Counted from the first letter of the stretch, positions 24,543-33,670 are shown. The stretch is DNA of 36,863 bases from Bacteroidales bacterium (GCA_031254805.1 JAIRTP010000094.1:1-36863); one strand, 5' to 3'. Numbers and translations are program-made. Notes: generated by a model from the letters alone, not told the origin.

Positions 24543-24844
24543 GGGTCTTGAAATTTTGAAATCGATCATCATGTATAACTTCAAAACTTAAACTTTATAA
24601 ATTTTCTTCTTTTATGAACTTCATAAGACTGAATAGTTGCAAAATATCTCTTTTGACATATAAAAAGGGCTTCATCATGTCAAGTCATAAATAATTTTTG
24701 TTAAACCAAGAAAATGAAATAATTTTGCAAAAGTTTTGTTATTATATTTGACATTCGATTTATAACGTAGTCGATATTTTTTAATTGATTAATTGTCAAT
24801 TTGTTAAAACGAACAAATATCTATAGTAAAGATAAAGATAAGGA
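24543..24844. other. Intergenic region before porW-like gene
   Basis: 302 AT-rich bases with no ORF, tRNA or clear terminator. Two -7-like boxes lie at 24720-24727 (TAATTTTG) and 24743-24750. Confidence 0.5.
24743..24750 (+). promoter_or_regulatory. Probable porW promoter -7 box (TATATTTG)
   Basis: TATATTTG, 94 bases before the ATG at 24845. A second box, TAATTTTG at 24720-24727, is a competitor; neither has a well spaced -33. Confidence 0.42.
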
Positions 24845-27523
24845 ATGAATTTTAAGCATATATACCGACATCGTAAAGCGTTATGTAATATTGCTATTGC
24901 AGCGTTTGTGATGATTCTTGTCTTAATTTCTTGTTCTACCAAGAAAAATAACTTTATTAATCGGACATATCATAATACGACAGCGCATTTTAATGTGTAC
25001 TGGAATGGAAATTTTACCTTGTCCGAAGATTATAAAACATTCGAAAAGACGGTAAAAGATAACTATACCCAGATTTTGCCGGTCTATAATATCGGATCTC
25101 TTCAGGAAGTGGGACAAATGAGCGGCGCAGCCGACAAGGCGCTTGAAAAAGGTTCGGCCACCATCCAACGTCATTCCATGTTTATCAATGGAAAAGAAAA
25201 CGTCAAATGGATTGACGACGCCTATTTGATGATCGGAAAAGCTTATTTCTTCAAGAGAGAATATAACAGCGCTAAACGAACTTTTGAATTTATCATTACG
25301 CATTACAACGATCCCAAAATGATCTTTGAAGCGCGGTTATGGTTGATCCATACGTTAGATCAATCGGACAAATTCAATCTCTCCGCTACGGAAGTGGAAT
25401 TGGCGCATTTGATGGTCAATCAGGGGCAAGTCGGCAAAAGAGAGCATCTCTCTTTTTATAATGAAACCATTGCGAATCACTACATTATTTTAAAAGAATA
25501 TAAAGAAGCGCTTCCTTATCTCGAAAAGGCTATTCAATATGCTCAAACGGCTAGAATGAGACGTCGGCTTCAATTTATTACAGGACAGATCTATCAGCAT
25601 TTCGAAGAATGGGACAAGGCGTCGGAATATTATAAAATATTAACGAAAAAGAATACTACTCCGGAGATCGAGTTTAATTCGCTCATCAATTTGGCAAAAT
25701 GTTCCGCAGCCGGATCGGGCGATCGCGAAATTATTACGCGACAATTAGCTAAGATGTTGAAAGAAGCCAAATATGAAGAGTTTAGGGATCAAATATATTA
25801 TGCTTTATATGAGGTCGCTAAAGCTTCTGAAAATGTTGAAAAAGAGAAAGAATATTTAGCGTTGAGCGTTGCGACAAGCGTTCAAAACGATTATCAAAAA
25901 GCGCTTTCTGCATTGACTTTGGCTGAAATGCTTTTTGATGAGCATGATTACGAGGTGTCGCAAGCGTATTATGATACTACTTTGCAAGCGCTTCCAAGAG
26001 ATTATCCGAATTATGACGAGATCAACAAACGCGGCATAATATTGGGCGAGCTGGTTTTCAATCTGTTGCTTATTCGTAATCAAGATAGCTTGCAGATGGT
26101 GGCCGATATGTCTGAAGATAAGCGTAATGCGTTGATCGACGGTATTATCCAAGCGATCATCGAAGAAGAACGCCGTCAACAAGAAGAAGATCGTAGAATT
26201 GCAGAATTGGGATATAGAGATCCAAGAGATCAACAATACGGGCAACAACAAACCGGAGGATGGTATTTCTACAATCCGCAAGCAATATCAATGGGACGTC
26301 GGGAATTTATGCGCAAATATGGTAATCGTAAATTGGAAGACCTTTGGATTGTCTCCAACAAGCAATCGTTCAATTGGGGCGACGATGGGAGCGATATGTT
26401 AGGGCCTGACGGGCAACCAATCGACTCTTCCGTTTTAGCGGTAACCGACGTCAAAAAGCGAGAGTATTATCTGCAATTTTTACCGCTTACGCCTGAGGCT
26501 CGATACAGTTCCGATAGTATGATCGCTATCGCTTATTACAATGTCGGAACCATTTATCGGGAGAAACTGTCGGAATGCGGTCGGGCTGTCGACGCTTTCG
26601 GAACATTGATAGAGCGTTATCCTGATACTTCGCTCAACAAAAATCTTCTTTTGAGTTATTATTTCATTATAAAATGTTATGATGAAATGGGCGACGACGC
26701 TAATCAAAACAAATATACCAATATGCTGTTGAGAGATTTTCCGAACAGCGATATGGCGCGTTTGATTCGAGACCCCGATTATTACAAAGATTTAATGGCC
26801 AAAGCTAAATCGATAGAATCGTTATACGAAAAAACCTATTTGGCGTATAAAGGGAATCAATATTATTTAGTGTTGTTGAATTGGGAAAAAGCTGCCGCAG
26901 AATTTCCCGACCACGAGTTAATGCCCAAGTTTGAATATCTGCGAGCGATGAGTTCGGGAAAATTAGAATCGCGGGATAGTACGGTCGCGCAACTGTCGCG
27001 GCTGGTCATGAAATATCCGTACAGTGAAGTGAGGCCTATGGCCGAAACGGTTATTTCTGCTCTGATGGGCAAGCCTTTTGTATATAACCCTGATGATACT
27101 ACGGGTTCTCTTGCATCAATGCCGGGACTGGGCGCTCCCGAAACTTCCATCTATAAAACCGATAAGTTGAACGGGCGACAATTTTTGGTGGTATATCTGC
27201 CCGACCCGGGCGATATGAGTCCGCTGAAAATACGTTTTATCGACTTTAATTCTGATAATTATAAAATGAGTAATCTGACCGTCAATGGAATTATGATGAT
27301 GAATGGACAAAATGCTGTTGTTACCGTAGGATTATTTAACAACAGGGAAACGGCATTGTCCTATTACCATCATATTTTATCGGAACAATATATCATGTTG
27401 TTGGCGACGAAGCAAGAAGGCGCGGAAGTTTTCTTAATATCCGAGGAGAATTATCCGATATTTTATCAAGATGGCAATGCCAAACAGTATAAAGAATTCT
27501 TTGAAAAATATTATCTGCAATAA
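24845..27523 (+). CDS. porW: PorW/SprE-like TPR lipoprotein of the type IX secretion system
   Basis: An 892-residue lipoprotein with lipobox LISC (Cys30). The mature start CSTKKNNFINRTYHNTTAHFNVYWNG is the signature of the PorW/SprE family (Cys-S-T-K-K-N, then YHN-TAH-N-Y-NG). TPR-like helical repeats follow: 125-170 (WIDDAYLMIGKAYFFKREYNSAKRTF), 200-330, 380-400 and, after a Glu/Gln/Arg-rich linker near 440-470, 565-720. A C-terminal alpha/beta part of about 110 residues ends the protein. In Porphyromonas and Flavobacterium this lipoprotein is needed for type IX secretion (and gliding in the latter) and links outer-membrane and periplasmic parts. A bactofilin gene follows by 12 bases. A PorE-like gene is 21 kb upstream. 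Confidence 0.88.
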   Translation: MNFKHIYRHRKALCNIAIAAFVMILVLISCSTKKNNFINRTYHNTTAHFNVYWNGNFTLSEDYKTFEKTVKDNYTQILPVYNIGSLQEVGQMSGAADKALEKGSATIQRHSMFINGKENVKWIDDAYLMIGKAYFFKREYNSAKRTFEFIITHYNDPKMIFEARLWLIHTLDQSDKFNLSATEVELAHLMVNQGQVGKREHLSFYNETIANHYIILKEYKEALPYLEKAIQYAQTARMRRRLQFITGQIYQHFEEWDKASEYYKILTKKNTTPEIEFNSLINLAKCSAAGSGDREIITRQLAKMLKEAKYEEFRDQIYYALYEVAKASENVEKEKEYLALSVATSVQNDYQKALSALTLAEMLFDEHDYEVSQAYYDTTLQALPRDYPNYDEINKRGIILGELVFNLLLIRNQDSLQMVADMSEDKRNALIDGIIQAIIEEERRQQEEDRRIAELGYRDPRDQQYGQQQTGGWYFYNPQAISMGRREFMRKYGNRKLEDLWIVSNKQSFNWGDDGSDMLGPDGQPIDSSVLAVTDVKKREYYLQFLPLTPEARYSSDSMIAIAYYNVGTIYREKLSECGRAVDAFGTLIERYPDTSLNKNLLLSYYFIIKCYDEMGDDANQNKYTNMLLRDFPNSDMARLIRDPDYYKDLMAKAKSIESLYEKTYLAYKGNQYYLVLLNWEKAAAEFPDHELMPKFEYLRAMSSGKLESRDSTVAQLSRLVMKYPYSEVRPMAETVISALMGKPFVYNPDDTTGSLASMPGLGAPETSIYKTDKLNGRQFLVVYLPDPGDMSPLKIRFIDFNSDNYKMSNLTVNGIMMMNGQNAVVTVGLFNNRETALSYYHHILSEQYIMLLATKQEGAEVFLISEENYPIFYQDGNAKQYKEFFEKYYLQ

Positions 27524-27535
27524 AAAATATTAATT

Positions 27536-27919
27536 ATGGCTAAAAAAGAGACGCAAGTTGTTGATACTAACGCTCACAATCAATTGATTAATGGAACGAT
27601 TGTGAAAGGCGATATCATTTCCAACGGTAATTTCAAAGTAGACGGCAAAGTCATTGGAACCATTACTTCCGAAAATCGCGTTGTAATCGGCGAAACAGGA
27701 GTTGTCGAGGGAGAAATCAAAAGTAACAGCATACAAATATTTGGTAATGTTCAAGGATTTGTCCATTGCGACGACATTTTGGTATTAAAACCTACTTCCG
27801 TTGTGGTTGGAGATATTAAGACAAAAAAATTGGTTGTGGAGATCGGAGCAGTTTTTTCAGGAAACTGCGATATGGTTGTCCAAAATACAAAGGGTAAAGA
27901 AGAAAATTCGAAAAAATAG
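27536..27919 (+). CDS. Bactofilin (polymer-forming cytoskeletal protein)
   Basis: A 127-residue protein with the bactofilin core: INGTIVKGDIISNGNFKVDGKVIGTI, VVIGETGVVEGEIKSNSIQIFGNVQGFV and TSVVVGDIKTKKLVVEIGAVFSGNC, the regular hydrophobic-glycine repeats of a right-handed beta-helix, flanked by short polar tails. Bactofilins polymerise without nucleotide and scaffold envelope machinery. It lies 12 bases after porW and nine bases before an AtpI-like gene, so the three probably share a transcript. The adjacency suggests a link to type IX secretion or envelope positioning, which is inference. Confidence 0.92.
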   Translation: MAKKETQVVDTNAHNQLINGTIVKGDIISNGNFKVDGKVIGTITSENRVVIGETGVVEGEIKSNSIQIFGNVQGFVHCDDILVLKPTSVVVGDIKTKKLVVEIGAVFSGNCDMVVQNTKGKEENSKK

Positions 27920-27928
27920 CATTTCTAT

Positions 27929-28336
27929 ATGTCGAATTTGTTGAGGGCAATAAAGCCTCTTGCTATTAAAACGATTTTTTTCTCATTAATCATAGGCGCC
28001 ATTACCGCTATATTCAAATATTTGAATGTCGTTTCGGGCATTTCGAATTTTTGGTATTGGTTATTGGTTTTTTATTTTGCCATTACCCTATTGATATTTT
28101 ATCTTTTGACGCGCGCTCTACAAAAAAGCCCGCGTAAGTTTGTAGCGACCTTTTTTGCCGTGTCGTTAGGGCGTATTGTTTTATTTACTGCGATCATTTT
28201 GCTTTATGCCGTATTTATTAAAACGGCGGCGGTAAGTTTTATTTTAACTTTTGCGGCGTATTATATTTTATTTACATTTTGGGAAGTGATTCTGATTTTG
28301 CCTGTTGTAAAAGGGGTTAAAACTCCCAATAATTAA
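27929..28336 (+). CDS. AtpI-like four-helix membrane protein
   Basis: A 135-residue protein with four membrane helices (about 12-32, 40-60, 72-95 and 100-125) and short loops. It resembles the hypothetical AtpI-like protein that, from memory, sits between the bactofilin gene and atpB in many Bacteroidota. AtpI assists c-ring assembly of F-type ATP synthase. Here no atp gene follows; folE starts 10 bases downstream. Without that neighbour the assignment rests on topology and position only, so it may simply be an uncharacterised membrane protein. Confidence 0.5.
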   Translation: MSNLLRAIKPLAIKTIFFSLIIGAITAIFKYLNVVSGISNFWYWLLVFYFAITLLIFYLLTRALQKSPRKFVATFFAVSLGRIVLFTAIILLYAVFIKTAAVSFILTFAAYYILFTFWEVILILPVVKGVKTPNN

Positions 28337-28346
28337 TTGCTTTTAT

Positions 28347-28958
28347 ATGTCTGATCATTCTAAAGGATTCGAACTTATTGAAAAATATCCTGAACCGAGA
28401 ACTTCTGAGTTGACGGATTATTACCGTAAAATTCTTCGCTCATTAGGAGAAGATCCCGATAGGGAAGGATTGCTAAAAACGCCTGAACGCGTGGCAAAAG
28501 CGATGCAGTTTTTTACTAAAGGATATCATGTCGATCCTGCTGAGATATTGCGTTCCGCTATGTTTAAAGAGGATTATAAGCAAATGGTTATCGTCAAGGA
28601 TATAGAGATTTATTCATTGTGCGAGCATCATTTGGTGCCGTTTTTCGGAAAGGCGCATGTAGCTTATATTCCACGCGAACATATTACCGGATTGAGTAAA
28701 ATTGCCCGCGTTGTCGAAGCTTTTGCTCGTCGTTTACAGGTACAGGAACGATTGACGACGCAAATCAAAAATTGCATTCACGAGACATTGAACCCTTTGG
28801 GAGTTGCCGTTGTTATAGAAGCGCATCATCTTTGTATGTCGATGCGCGGCGTTCAAAAGCAAAATTCTATTACTACGACGTCCGATTTTATCGGCGTCTT
28901 TTCCAATAAGGAGACAAGGGAAGAATTTTTACATTTGATAGGCGTAAAATTGCATTAG
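28347..28958 (+). CDS. folE: GTP cyclohydrolase I
   Basis: A 203-residue GTP cyclohydrolase IA, which opens GTP to dihydroneopterin triphosphate for folate and, through QueD/E/C, for queuosine. The zinc ligands are visible: Cys92 and His95 in [20 protein letters not shown], and Cys163 in [28 protein letters not shown] and [23 protein letters not shown] are further family blocks, so it is a complete FolE rather than the FolE2 type. It follows the AtpI-like gene by ten bases. Tgt and QueA in the same window show the queuosine pathway has use for it. Confidence 0.96.
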   Translation: MSDHSKGFELIEKYPEPRTSELTDYYRKILRSLGEDPDREGLLKTPERVAKAMQFFTKGYHVDPAEILRSAMFKEDYKQMVIVKDIEIYSLCEHHLVPFFGKAHVAYIPREHITGLSKIARVVEAFARRLQVQERLTTQIKNCIHETLNPLGVAVVIEAHHLCMSMRGVQKQNSITTTSDFIGVFSNKETREEFLHLIGVKLH

Positions 28959-29006
28959 AATTTTGCATGATTAATGTTATACATAGAATAAATTAAAAAA
29001 AGAGTT

Positions 29007-29738
29007 ATGAATTATTCAGAAGATGATAATATAAGTATTAGGCAAGCCAACGTTCAAGACGCTTCTATTCAACGTTCTTTTATGTCTAAAGCGTTTCTTT
29101 GGATGACGGGAGCTTTAGCTTTGACTGCCATAACGGCATTTTTAATTGCCTCTAATCCTCAAATTCTTGCCTATCTTTTTGATCTTGAAACAGGTAGCTT
29201 AAACGTTTTAGGCTGGGTGGTTATTTTTGCGCCGTTCGTTTTGGTACTCATTATGTCGTCTGCCGTGAACAGGCTTTCGCTACCGGCTTTGTCGGGATTG
29301 TATATTCTATATTCCATATTGATGGGAGCGAGTTTGAGTTTTATATTTTTGGCGTATGATATTGCGCATATAGGAATTACCTTTGCCGTTACGGCCGGAA
29401 CATTCGGCGTTATGGCGTTGGTTGGATTTACGACAAAAACAGATCTGACTAAATTCGGTTCAATTCTGCTGATGGGATTGATCGGTATTATTATAGCCAT
29501 GTTAGTCAACCTGTTTTTAAGAAGCGGAACCATGGATTATGTTATCAGTATCATTGGAGTTTTAATATTTACAGGACTTACCGCTTACGACGTTCAAAAG
29601 TTGAAAAAATTCTCCGGACAAATTGGGGAATTTAACGAAACCGTCGGGAAAATGGCATTGATGGGAGCCTTGACGTTGTATCTTGATTTCATCAATCTAT
29701 TTCTGTTTTTATTACGTATTTTTGGGAGAAGAAATTAA
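29007..29738 (+). CDS. Bax inhibitor-1/YccA family membrane protein
   Basis: A 243-residue protein with a polar N-terminus (about 25 residues) and seven closely spaced membrane helices, as in the BI-1/YccA/TMBIM family. The final helix pair is joined by the GLTAYDVQKLKK motif, with the conserved Asp of the D-x-x family pattern, and ends LYLDFINLFLFLLRIFG. Bacterial members are thought to be pH-sensitive calcium leak channels or modulators of FtsH; the physiological role is unknown. It starts 48 bases after folE and ends 22 bases before fabD. Confidence 0.92.
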   Translation: MNYSEDDNISIRQANVQDASIQRSFMSKAFLWMTGALALTAITAFLIASNPQILAYLFDLETGSLNVLGWVVIFAPFVLVLIMSSAVNRLSLPALSGLYILYSILMGASLSFIFLAYDIAHIGITFAVTAGTFGVMALVGFTTKTDLTKFGSILLMGLIGIIIAMLVNLFLRSGTMDYVISIIGVLIFTGLTAYDVQKLKKFSGQIGEFNETVGKMALMGALTLYLDFINLFLFLLRIFGRRN

Positions 29739-29760
29739 AACAAATCTGATTTTTAATTAC

Positions 29761-30645
29761 ATGAAAACTTATGTTTTTCCCGGGCAAGGCGCCCAATATG
29801 TCGGAATGGGAAAAGACCTTTACGAGAAACATTCTCGAGCAAGATATCTTTTTAAAAAAGCTAATAATATTCTCGGTTTTGACATTACCAAAGTTATGTT
29901 TGAGGGGAGCGACGAAGATCTTAGGCAAACCAAGATCACGCAACCGGCCATATTTTTGCATTCGGTTATTACGGCGCATTTATTAGGCAAAGATTTTCAA
30001 CCGGACATGGTGGCGGGACATTCTCTTGGGGAATTTTCCGCTTTGGTAGCCAATAAGGTGATAACCTTTGAGGATGGCTTGAAGTTGGTTTCTAAAAGAG
30101 CGCAAGCTATGCAAAAAGCTTGTGAAATTACTCCTTCAACAATGGCGGCTGTAATTGGGTTGGAAGATTCTGTCGTTGAAAATATTTGCGCGAGCATTAT
30201 TGACGAGGTGGCCGTCCCGGCCAATTACAATTGTCCCGGACAGGTGGTGATTTCGGGTAGTATCAGAGGCGTTGAAATAGCTTGCGAAAAATTGAAAGCG
30301 GCCGGAGCAAAACGTGCGTTACCGTTGAATGTTGGCGGAGCATTTCATTCTCCATTAATGGAGTCGGCTCGTCAAGAGCTTGAAAAGGCGATAAAAGATA
30401 CTACTTTTGTGCGGGGAATGTGTCCTGTTTATCAAAATGTGACGGCGCAGCCCGTTTCCGATCCGGAGATCATTCGCACCAACCTTATTGCACAGTTGAC
30501 TTCGTCGGTTCGTTGGACGCAAACTATCCAAAATATGATTGCCGGAGGCGCGAAAAACTTTATCGAGATCGGACCGGGAAAGGTGTTGCAAGGGTTGATT
30601 CTTAAAATAGACAAAACCGCAACGGCAGTCAGCGCAGAGGTGTAA
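29761..30645 (+). CDS. fabD: Malonyl-CoA:ACP transacylase
   Basis: A 294-residue transacylase that loads malonyl groups onto ACP. The start MKTYVFPGQGAQYVGMG is typical, with catalytic Ser88 in AGHSLGEFSAL, His196 in GGAFHSPLM, ANYNCPGQVVISG, and the closing IEIGPGKVLQGLI. The open frame extends upstream to 29683 inside the previous gene, but the ATG at 29761 gives the family start. It stands apart from plsX-fabH, 14 kb away. No terminator is evident between it and gldA (102 bases). Confidence 0.96.
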   Translation: MKTYVFPGQGAQYVGMGKDLYEKHSRARYLFKKANNILGFDITKVMFEGSDEDLRQTKITQPAIFLHSVITAHLLGKDFQPDMVAGHSLGEFSALVANKVITFEDGLKLVSKRAQAMQKACEITPSTMAAVIGLEDSVVENICASIIDEVAVPANYNCPGQVVISGSIRGVEIACEKLKAAGAKRALPLNVGGAFHSPLMESARQELEKAIKDTTFVRGMCPVYQNVTAQPVSDPEIIRTNLIAQLTSSVRWTQTIQNMIAGGAKNFIEIGPGKVLQGLILKIDKTATAVSAEV

Positions 30646-30747
30646 AATCATACCTGACAGTCGAAAAATATCCGGTTGATCGTTTTTTTATTTTTAAGCA
30701 AAGAAGATTATCCTTTTGTGTGCTGAAACTTATAACTTCTTAAAAAT

Positions 30748-31671
30748 ATGTCCATTGTAGTTGAACATGTAACGAAACTTTACGGAGAGCAACGCGCTTT
30801 AGATAATGTGTCTTTCTCTGTTGAACCGGGGGAAATTGTAGGTTTGTTAGGCCCGAATGGAGCCGGAAAATCTACAATAATGAAAATCATTACTTGTTTT
30901 ATTCCTCAAAACGAAGGCTCTGTTTCGGTATGCGGATTCAATGTGCAGGAAAATGCTTTGGAGGTAAAAAAGCGGATTGGCTATCTTCCCGAACATAATC
31001 CGCTCTATCCCGACATGTATGTGCGGGAATATTTAGAATTTATCGCCAAAATCCACAAAGTCAATGGCAATATCAATAAGCGCATTGACGAGATGATTTA
31101 TCTGACGGGATTGATGCCGGAGAGAAAGAAAAAAATCGGGGCGTTGTCAAAGGGATACCGTCAGCGCGTCGGCTTGGCGCAAGCGTTGATACATGATCCT
31201 GATGTATTGATTATGGATGAACCGACTTCCGGATTGGATCCAAATCAATTGGTCGGAATACGGGAGTTAATCACTCAAATCGGAAAAGAGAAAACGGTTA
31301 TTCTCTCAACTCATATTATGCAAGAGGCGGAGGCTATGTGTACGCGTACGATCATCATTAATAAAGGGAAAATAGTTGCCAACGCGCCTACGTGCGAATT
31401 GACGCAAGCGGCGTTAGGCAGTAATCGTATCGTGGTGGAATTTAATGGCAAGATCGAGCATAATAAACTTCGGGCTATTTCAGGCGTTGTCCATGTGGAG
31501 AAAATATCCGATGTTATTTGGTCTTTGACGGCTCAAACATCTAAAGATGTCCGGAAAAGCGTATTCGATTTAGCTGTCGCGGAAAAATTAGCCGTTTTAT
31601 CGATGAAAATAGAGCAAAGAAAACTTGAAGATATTTTCCATCAATTAACTACTCAGAATAACAAGGATTGA
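30748..31671 (+). CDS. gldA: GldA-like ABC transporter ATP-binding protein
   Basis: A 307-residue ABC ATPase with Walker A GPNGAGKST (about residue 36), signature LSKGYRQRVGLAQAL and Walker B VLIMDEPTSGLDPNQ. The nucleotide domain is followed by a C-terminal region of about 90 residues ending in the REL-like E-DIFHQLT. The sequence (SIVVEHVTKLYGEQRALDNVSF and the IGYLPEHNPLYPDMYVREYL block) reads like GldA, the ATPase of the GldAFG gliding-associated transporter, a family kept by non-gliding Bacteroidales too. The permeases GldF and GldG are not adjacent, so the partner is unknown; the name reflects family membership, not proof of motility. Confidence 0.82.
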   Translation: MSIVVEHVTKLYGEQRALDNVSFSVEPGEIVGLLGPNGAGKSTIMKIITCFIPQNEGSVSVCGFNVQENALEVKKRIGYLPEHNPLYPDMYVREYLEFIAKIHKVNGNINKRIDEMIYLTGLMPERKKKIGALSKGYRQRVGLAQALIHDPDVLIMDEPTSGLDPNQLVGIRELITQIGKEKTVILSTHIMQEAEAMCTRTIIINKGKIVANAPTCELTQAALGSNRIVVEFNGKIEHNKLRAISGVVHVEKISDVIWSLTAQTSKDVRKSVFDLAVAEKLAVLSMKIEQRKLEDIFHQLTTQNNKD

Positions 31672-31748
31672 GAAGAATTTTATAGTCGAATAGCTTATCA
31701 ATCAAGTTGCTTGATTTAATCTGAAATTAGAATCTTTAAATCTATCCC

Positions 31749-32333
31749 ATGAATCGTAGACAAAGATTTTTCCTGAGGTTGTTTCATCGGACGGGTTGGA
31801 AATTTGTCGGCGAAGAGCGAGCCGTTCAAACATGGAAAGATATGGAAAAATGCGTGCTTATCGTTGCTCCGCACACCGCTATTGTCGATTATACGGTTGG
31901 TTATTTAGCTTTACTTGCGCTTGGAAAAAAAGCGAAGTTTTTGATCAATAAAAAGTTTTTCTTCTTTCCGCTGGGAGCTATTTTGAGAACAAACGGCGGC
32001 ATACCGGTCGCATTGGGAAAGAATAAAAATTTTCTAAAAAATATCACGGAGTATTTTGCAAAATCGCCCCGAATGTTCCTTGTCGTTACGCCGGAAGGGA
32101 CAAGAAAAAAGGTAAATCGCTGGAGAAAAGGGTTTTATCAAATCGCTCAAGAAACGGGCGTGCCGGTATTGCTCGGAGCTTTGGATTTTAAAAAGAAAGA
32201 GGTAAAGCTTGGCGACGCTTTTCCGGTTAGCGGCAATTTTAACGCCGATATGAAAGAGATTAATAAATTTTATGCCGGCGTATCCGGAAAATATCCCAAA
32301 CGGTTTGCTTTACATGGAGAACAACTGTCATAA
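31749..32333 (+). CDS. PlsC-like lysophospholipid/1-acylglycerol-phosphate acyltransferase
   Basis: A 194-residue acyltransferase. The HX4D catalytic motif is PHTAIVDY, and the substrate motif is TPEGTRKKVNRWRKGFYQIA with the GTR triad; the glycine-rich ILRTNGGIPV and the VPVLLGALDF strand lie between and after. It is shorter than classical PlsC (about 240), like other small Bacteroidota members. It probably acylates a lysophospholipid or aminolipid; the substrate is unknown. It starts 77 bases after gldA and ends 11 bases from the convergent thioredoxin-like gene. Confidence 0.82.
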   Translation: MNRRQRFFLRLFHRTGWKFVGEERAVQTWKDMEKCVLIVAPHTAIVDYTVGYLALLALGKKAKFLINKKFFFFPLGAILRTNGGIPVALGKNKNFLKNITEYFAKSPRMFLVVTPEGTRKKVNRWRKGFYQIAQETGVPVLLGALDFKKKEVKLGDAFPVSGNFNADMKEINKFYAGVSGKYPKRFALHGEQLS

Positions 32334-32344
32334 TCCCGATTTGC

Positions 32345-33577
32345 TCATAAAAAGACCGCTAATTCATCTAATAATTCGGTTACAGATTTTTTACCTGTTG
32401 TTTGCCAAACGACTTTTTTATCAGGCGAAATAAGAAAAATGGACGGGAAAATTTTAATTTGTTTCTGGAAAATTGTTACATCATCCGGATTTTTGAAAAA
32501 ATAAAGAGTAGAGATATCAATTTTCATCTTTTCACAAAATGCTTTTAAATAATCGCTTGGCTGTTCATAAGTGTTTAACGAAACAATTGTAATGTCGCGT
32601 TTTTCAAATTCGCGTTGATTTAAAGCGACCGCTTTCATCATCTCAAAACAAGGGTAACAACCTTTGTACCAAATATCAAGCAAAATCCACCCCTTTATAT
32701 CATTCAGTTTTATAGAATTATTTTCAAAGTCAACTATTTCGCAATCAAGCAATTTTTGATTTAAGGAGCTTTTTGATTTCTCAAATTTTGATTTTTGCTG
32801 TTCGCGTTTATCGGATCTTTTTTTATTACTTGCAGTATATGGGTTGTCGTTTTTTATAACTGAAAAATCAGAATAAAAATCCGTGTTAAATATTGATTTG
32901 TAAATAGAATGGGGCTGATTAAATTCCAGATAGTTGATAACAATTTCACGTGTTACGGCGCCCAATTCCAATTCGGCGATTGTATTATTTTGACGTTTTG
33001 TAATGATTCGTTCCAACAAATAATTATCTTTATTTACATACATTTTTACCTCTTCATACATTTGAATATCATTTATATTCATTGAAGAATCCATACATTC
33101 AAACACAAAATAATCGCCAATATCTGAAATTTTATCAATCTTTTTAAAAAATGAAGGGTATCCTATGATTGATGTGTAAAAATGTGTTTCCCAACGAATA
33201 CAGACATCATTAAAATATTCGCCCCAATAATCTTGCAAGGAATTGATGGATATAAATTTTCTTGCAAAGTTTATGGTTGTATTGGTATCATTTTCAGTAT
33301 ATGAAATGGTATTTTTACTTCGCACTCCTGCCATTTTTTTGTTTTCAATATAAATCAAAGCGGTGTCGATAGTGGTATATAGCGTATCGATTACGCCTCT
33401 GTCTTTTGTGTCTTTTCCACGAATTGTTGAATTTGTAATAATTTCTGCCGTATAATTGTTGAATTTTGTATAATTGTCGACTACAGATTGTCGCCAAATA
33501 GCGTCAAGATTAATTTGAGCAAGAAGCGTCTGTCCCAAAATAAGAATTGTTGAAAATAAAAATACTTTTTTCATCAT
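32345..33577 (-). CDS. Exported TlpA-like protein with C-terminal thioredoxin domain
   Basis: A 410-residue protein with a cleavable signal peptide (MMKKVFLFSTILILGQTLLAQ). Residues ~25-260 form a beta-rich domain I do not recognise, followed by a Lys/Ser-rich linker. From about 285 there is a thioredoxin/TlpA domain: WILLDIWYKGCYPCFEMM with CxxC at Cys307-Cys310, DITIVSLNTYEQP, and FPSIFLISPDKKVVW with the cis-Pro region. It probably acts as a periplasmic disulfide reductant. The base composition is markedly more AT-rich and poor in CG-containing codons than the neighbours, suggesting later acquisition. No promoter box was found; a palindromic element lies 24-93 bases upstream. Confidence 0.8.
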   Translation of the reverse strand: MMKKVFLFSTILILGQTLLAQINLDAIWRQSVVDNYTKFNNYTAEIITNSTIRGKDTKDRGVIDTLYTTIDTALIYIENKKMAGVRSKNTISYTENDTNTTINFARKFISINSLQDYWGEYFNDVCIRWETHFYTSIIGYPSFFKKIDKISDIGDYFVFECMDSSMNINDIQMYEEVKMYVNKDNYLLERIITKRQNNTIAELELGAVTREIVINYLEFNQPHSIYKSIFNTDFYSDFSVIKNDNPYTASNKKRSDKREQQKSKFEKSKSSLNQKLLDCEIVDFENNSIKLNDIKGWILLDIWYKGCYPCFEMMKAVALNQREFEKRDITIVSLNTYEQPSDYLKAFCEKMKIDISTLYFFKNPDDVTIFQKQIKIFPSIFLISPDKKVVWQTTGKKSVTELLDELAVFL

Positions 33578-33600
33578 AAAAATTTTTTAACTCTTGTTTT

Positions 33601-33670
33601 AACGGCTTCGCAAGCGTCTTGCCTTTTGCTACCGCAAGCCGTTTCAGAATGCGCTGTCACAGCGCTTGCA
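33601..33670. repeat. GC-rich palindromic intergenic element
   Basis: Several nested inverted repeats: AACGGCTT (33601-33608) with AAGCCGTT (33636-33643); GCAAGCG (33610-33616) with CGCTTGC (33663-33669); and GCGCTGT-C-ACAGCGC (33651-33665). It is GC-rich between AT-rich flanks and lies in the divergent gap 33578-33880. It could be a REP- or MITE-like unit or a structured leader of the minus-strand gene. Confidence 0.5.

Noticed and set aside
25856-26281. A 141-codon minus-strand frame opposite porW
   Set aside because: It is antisense to the TPR region of porW with no independent support.
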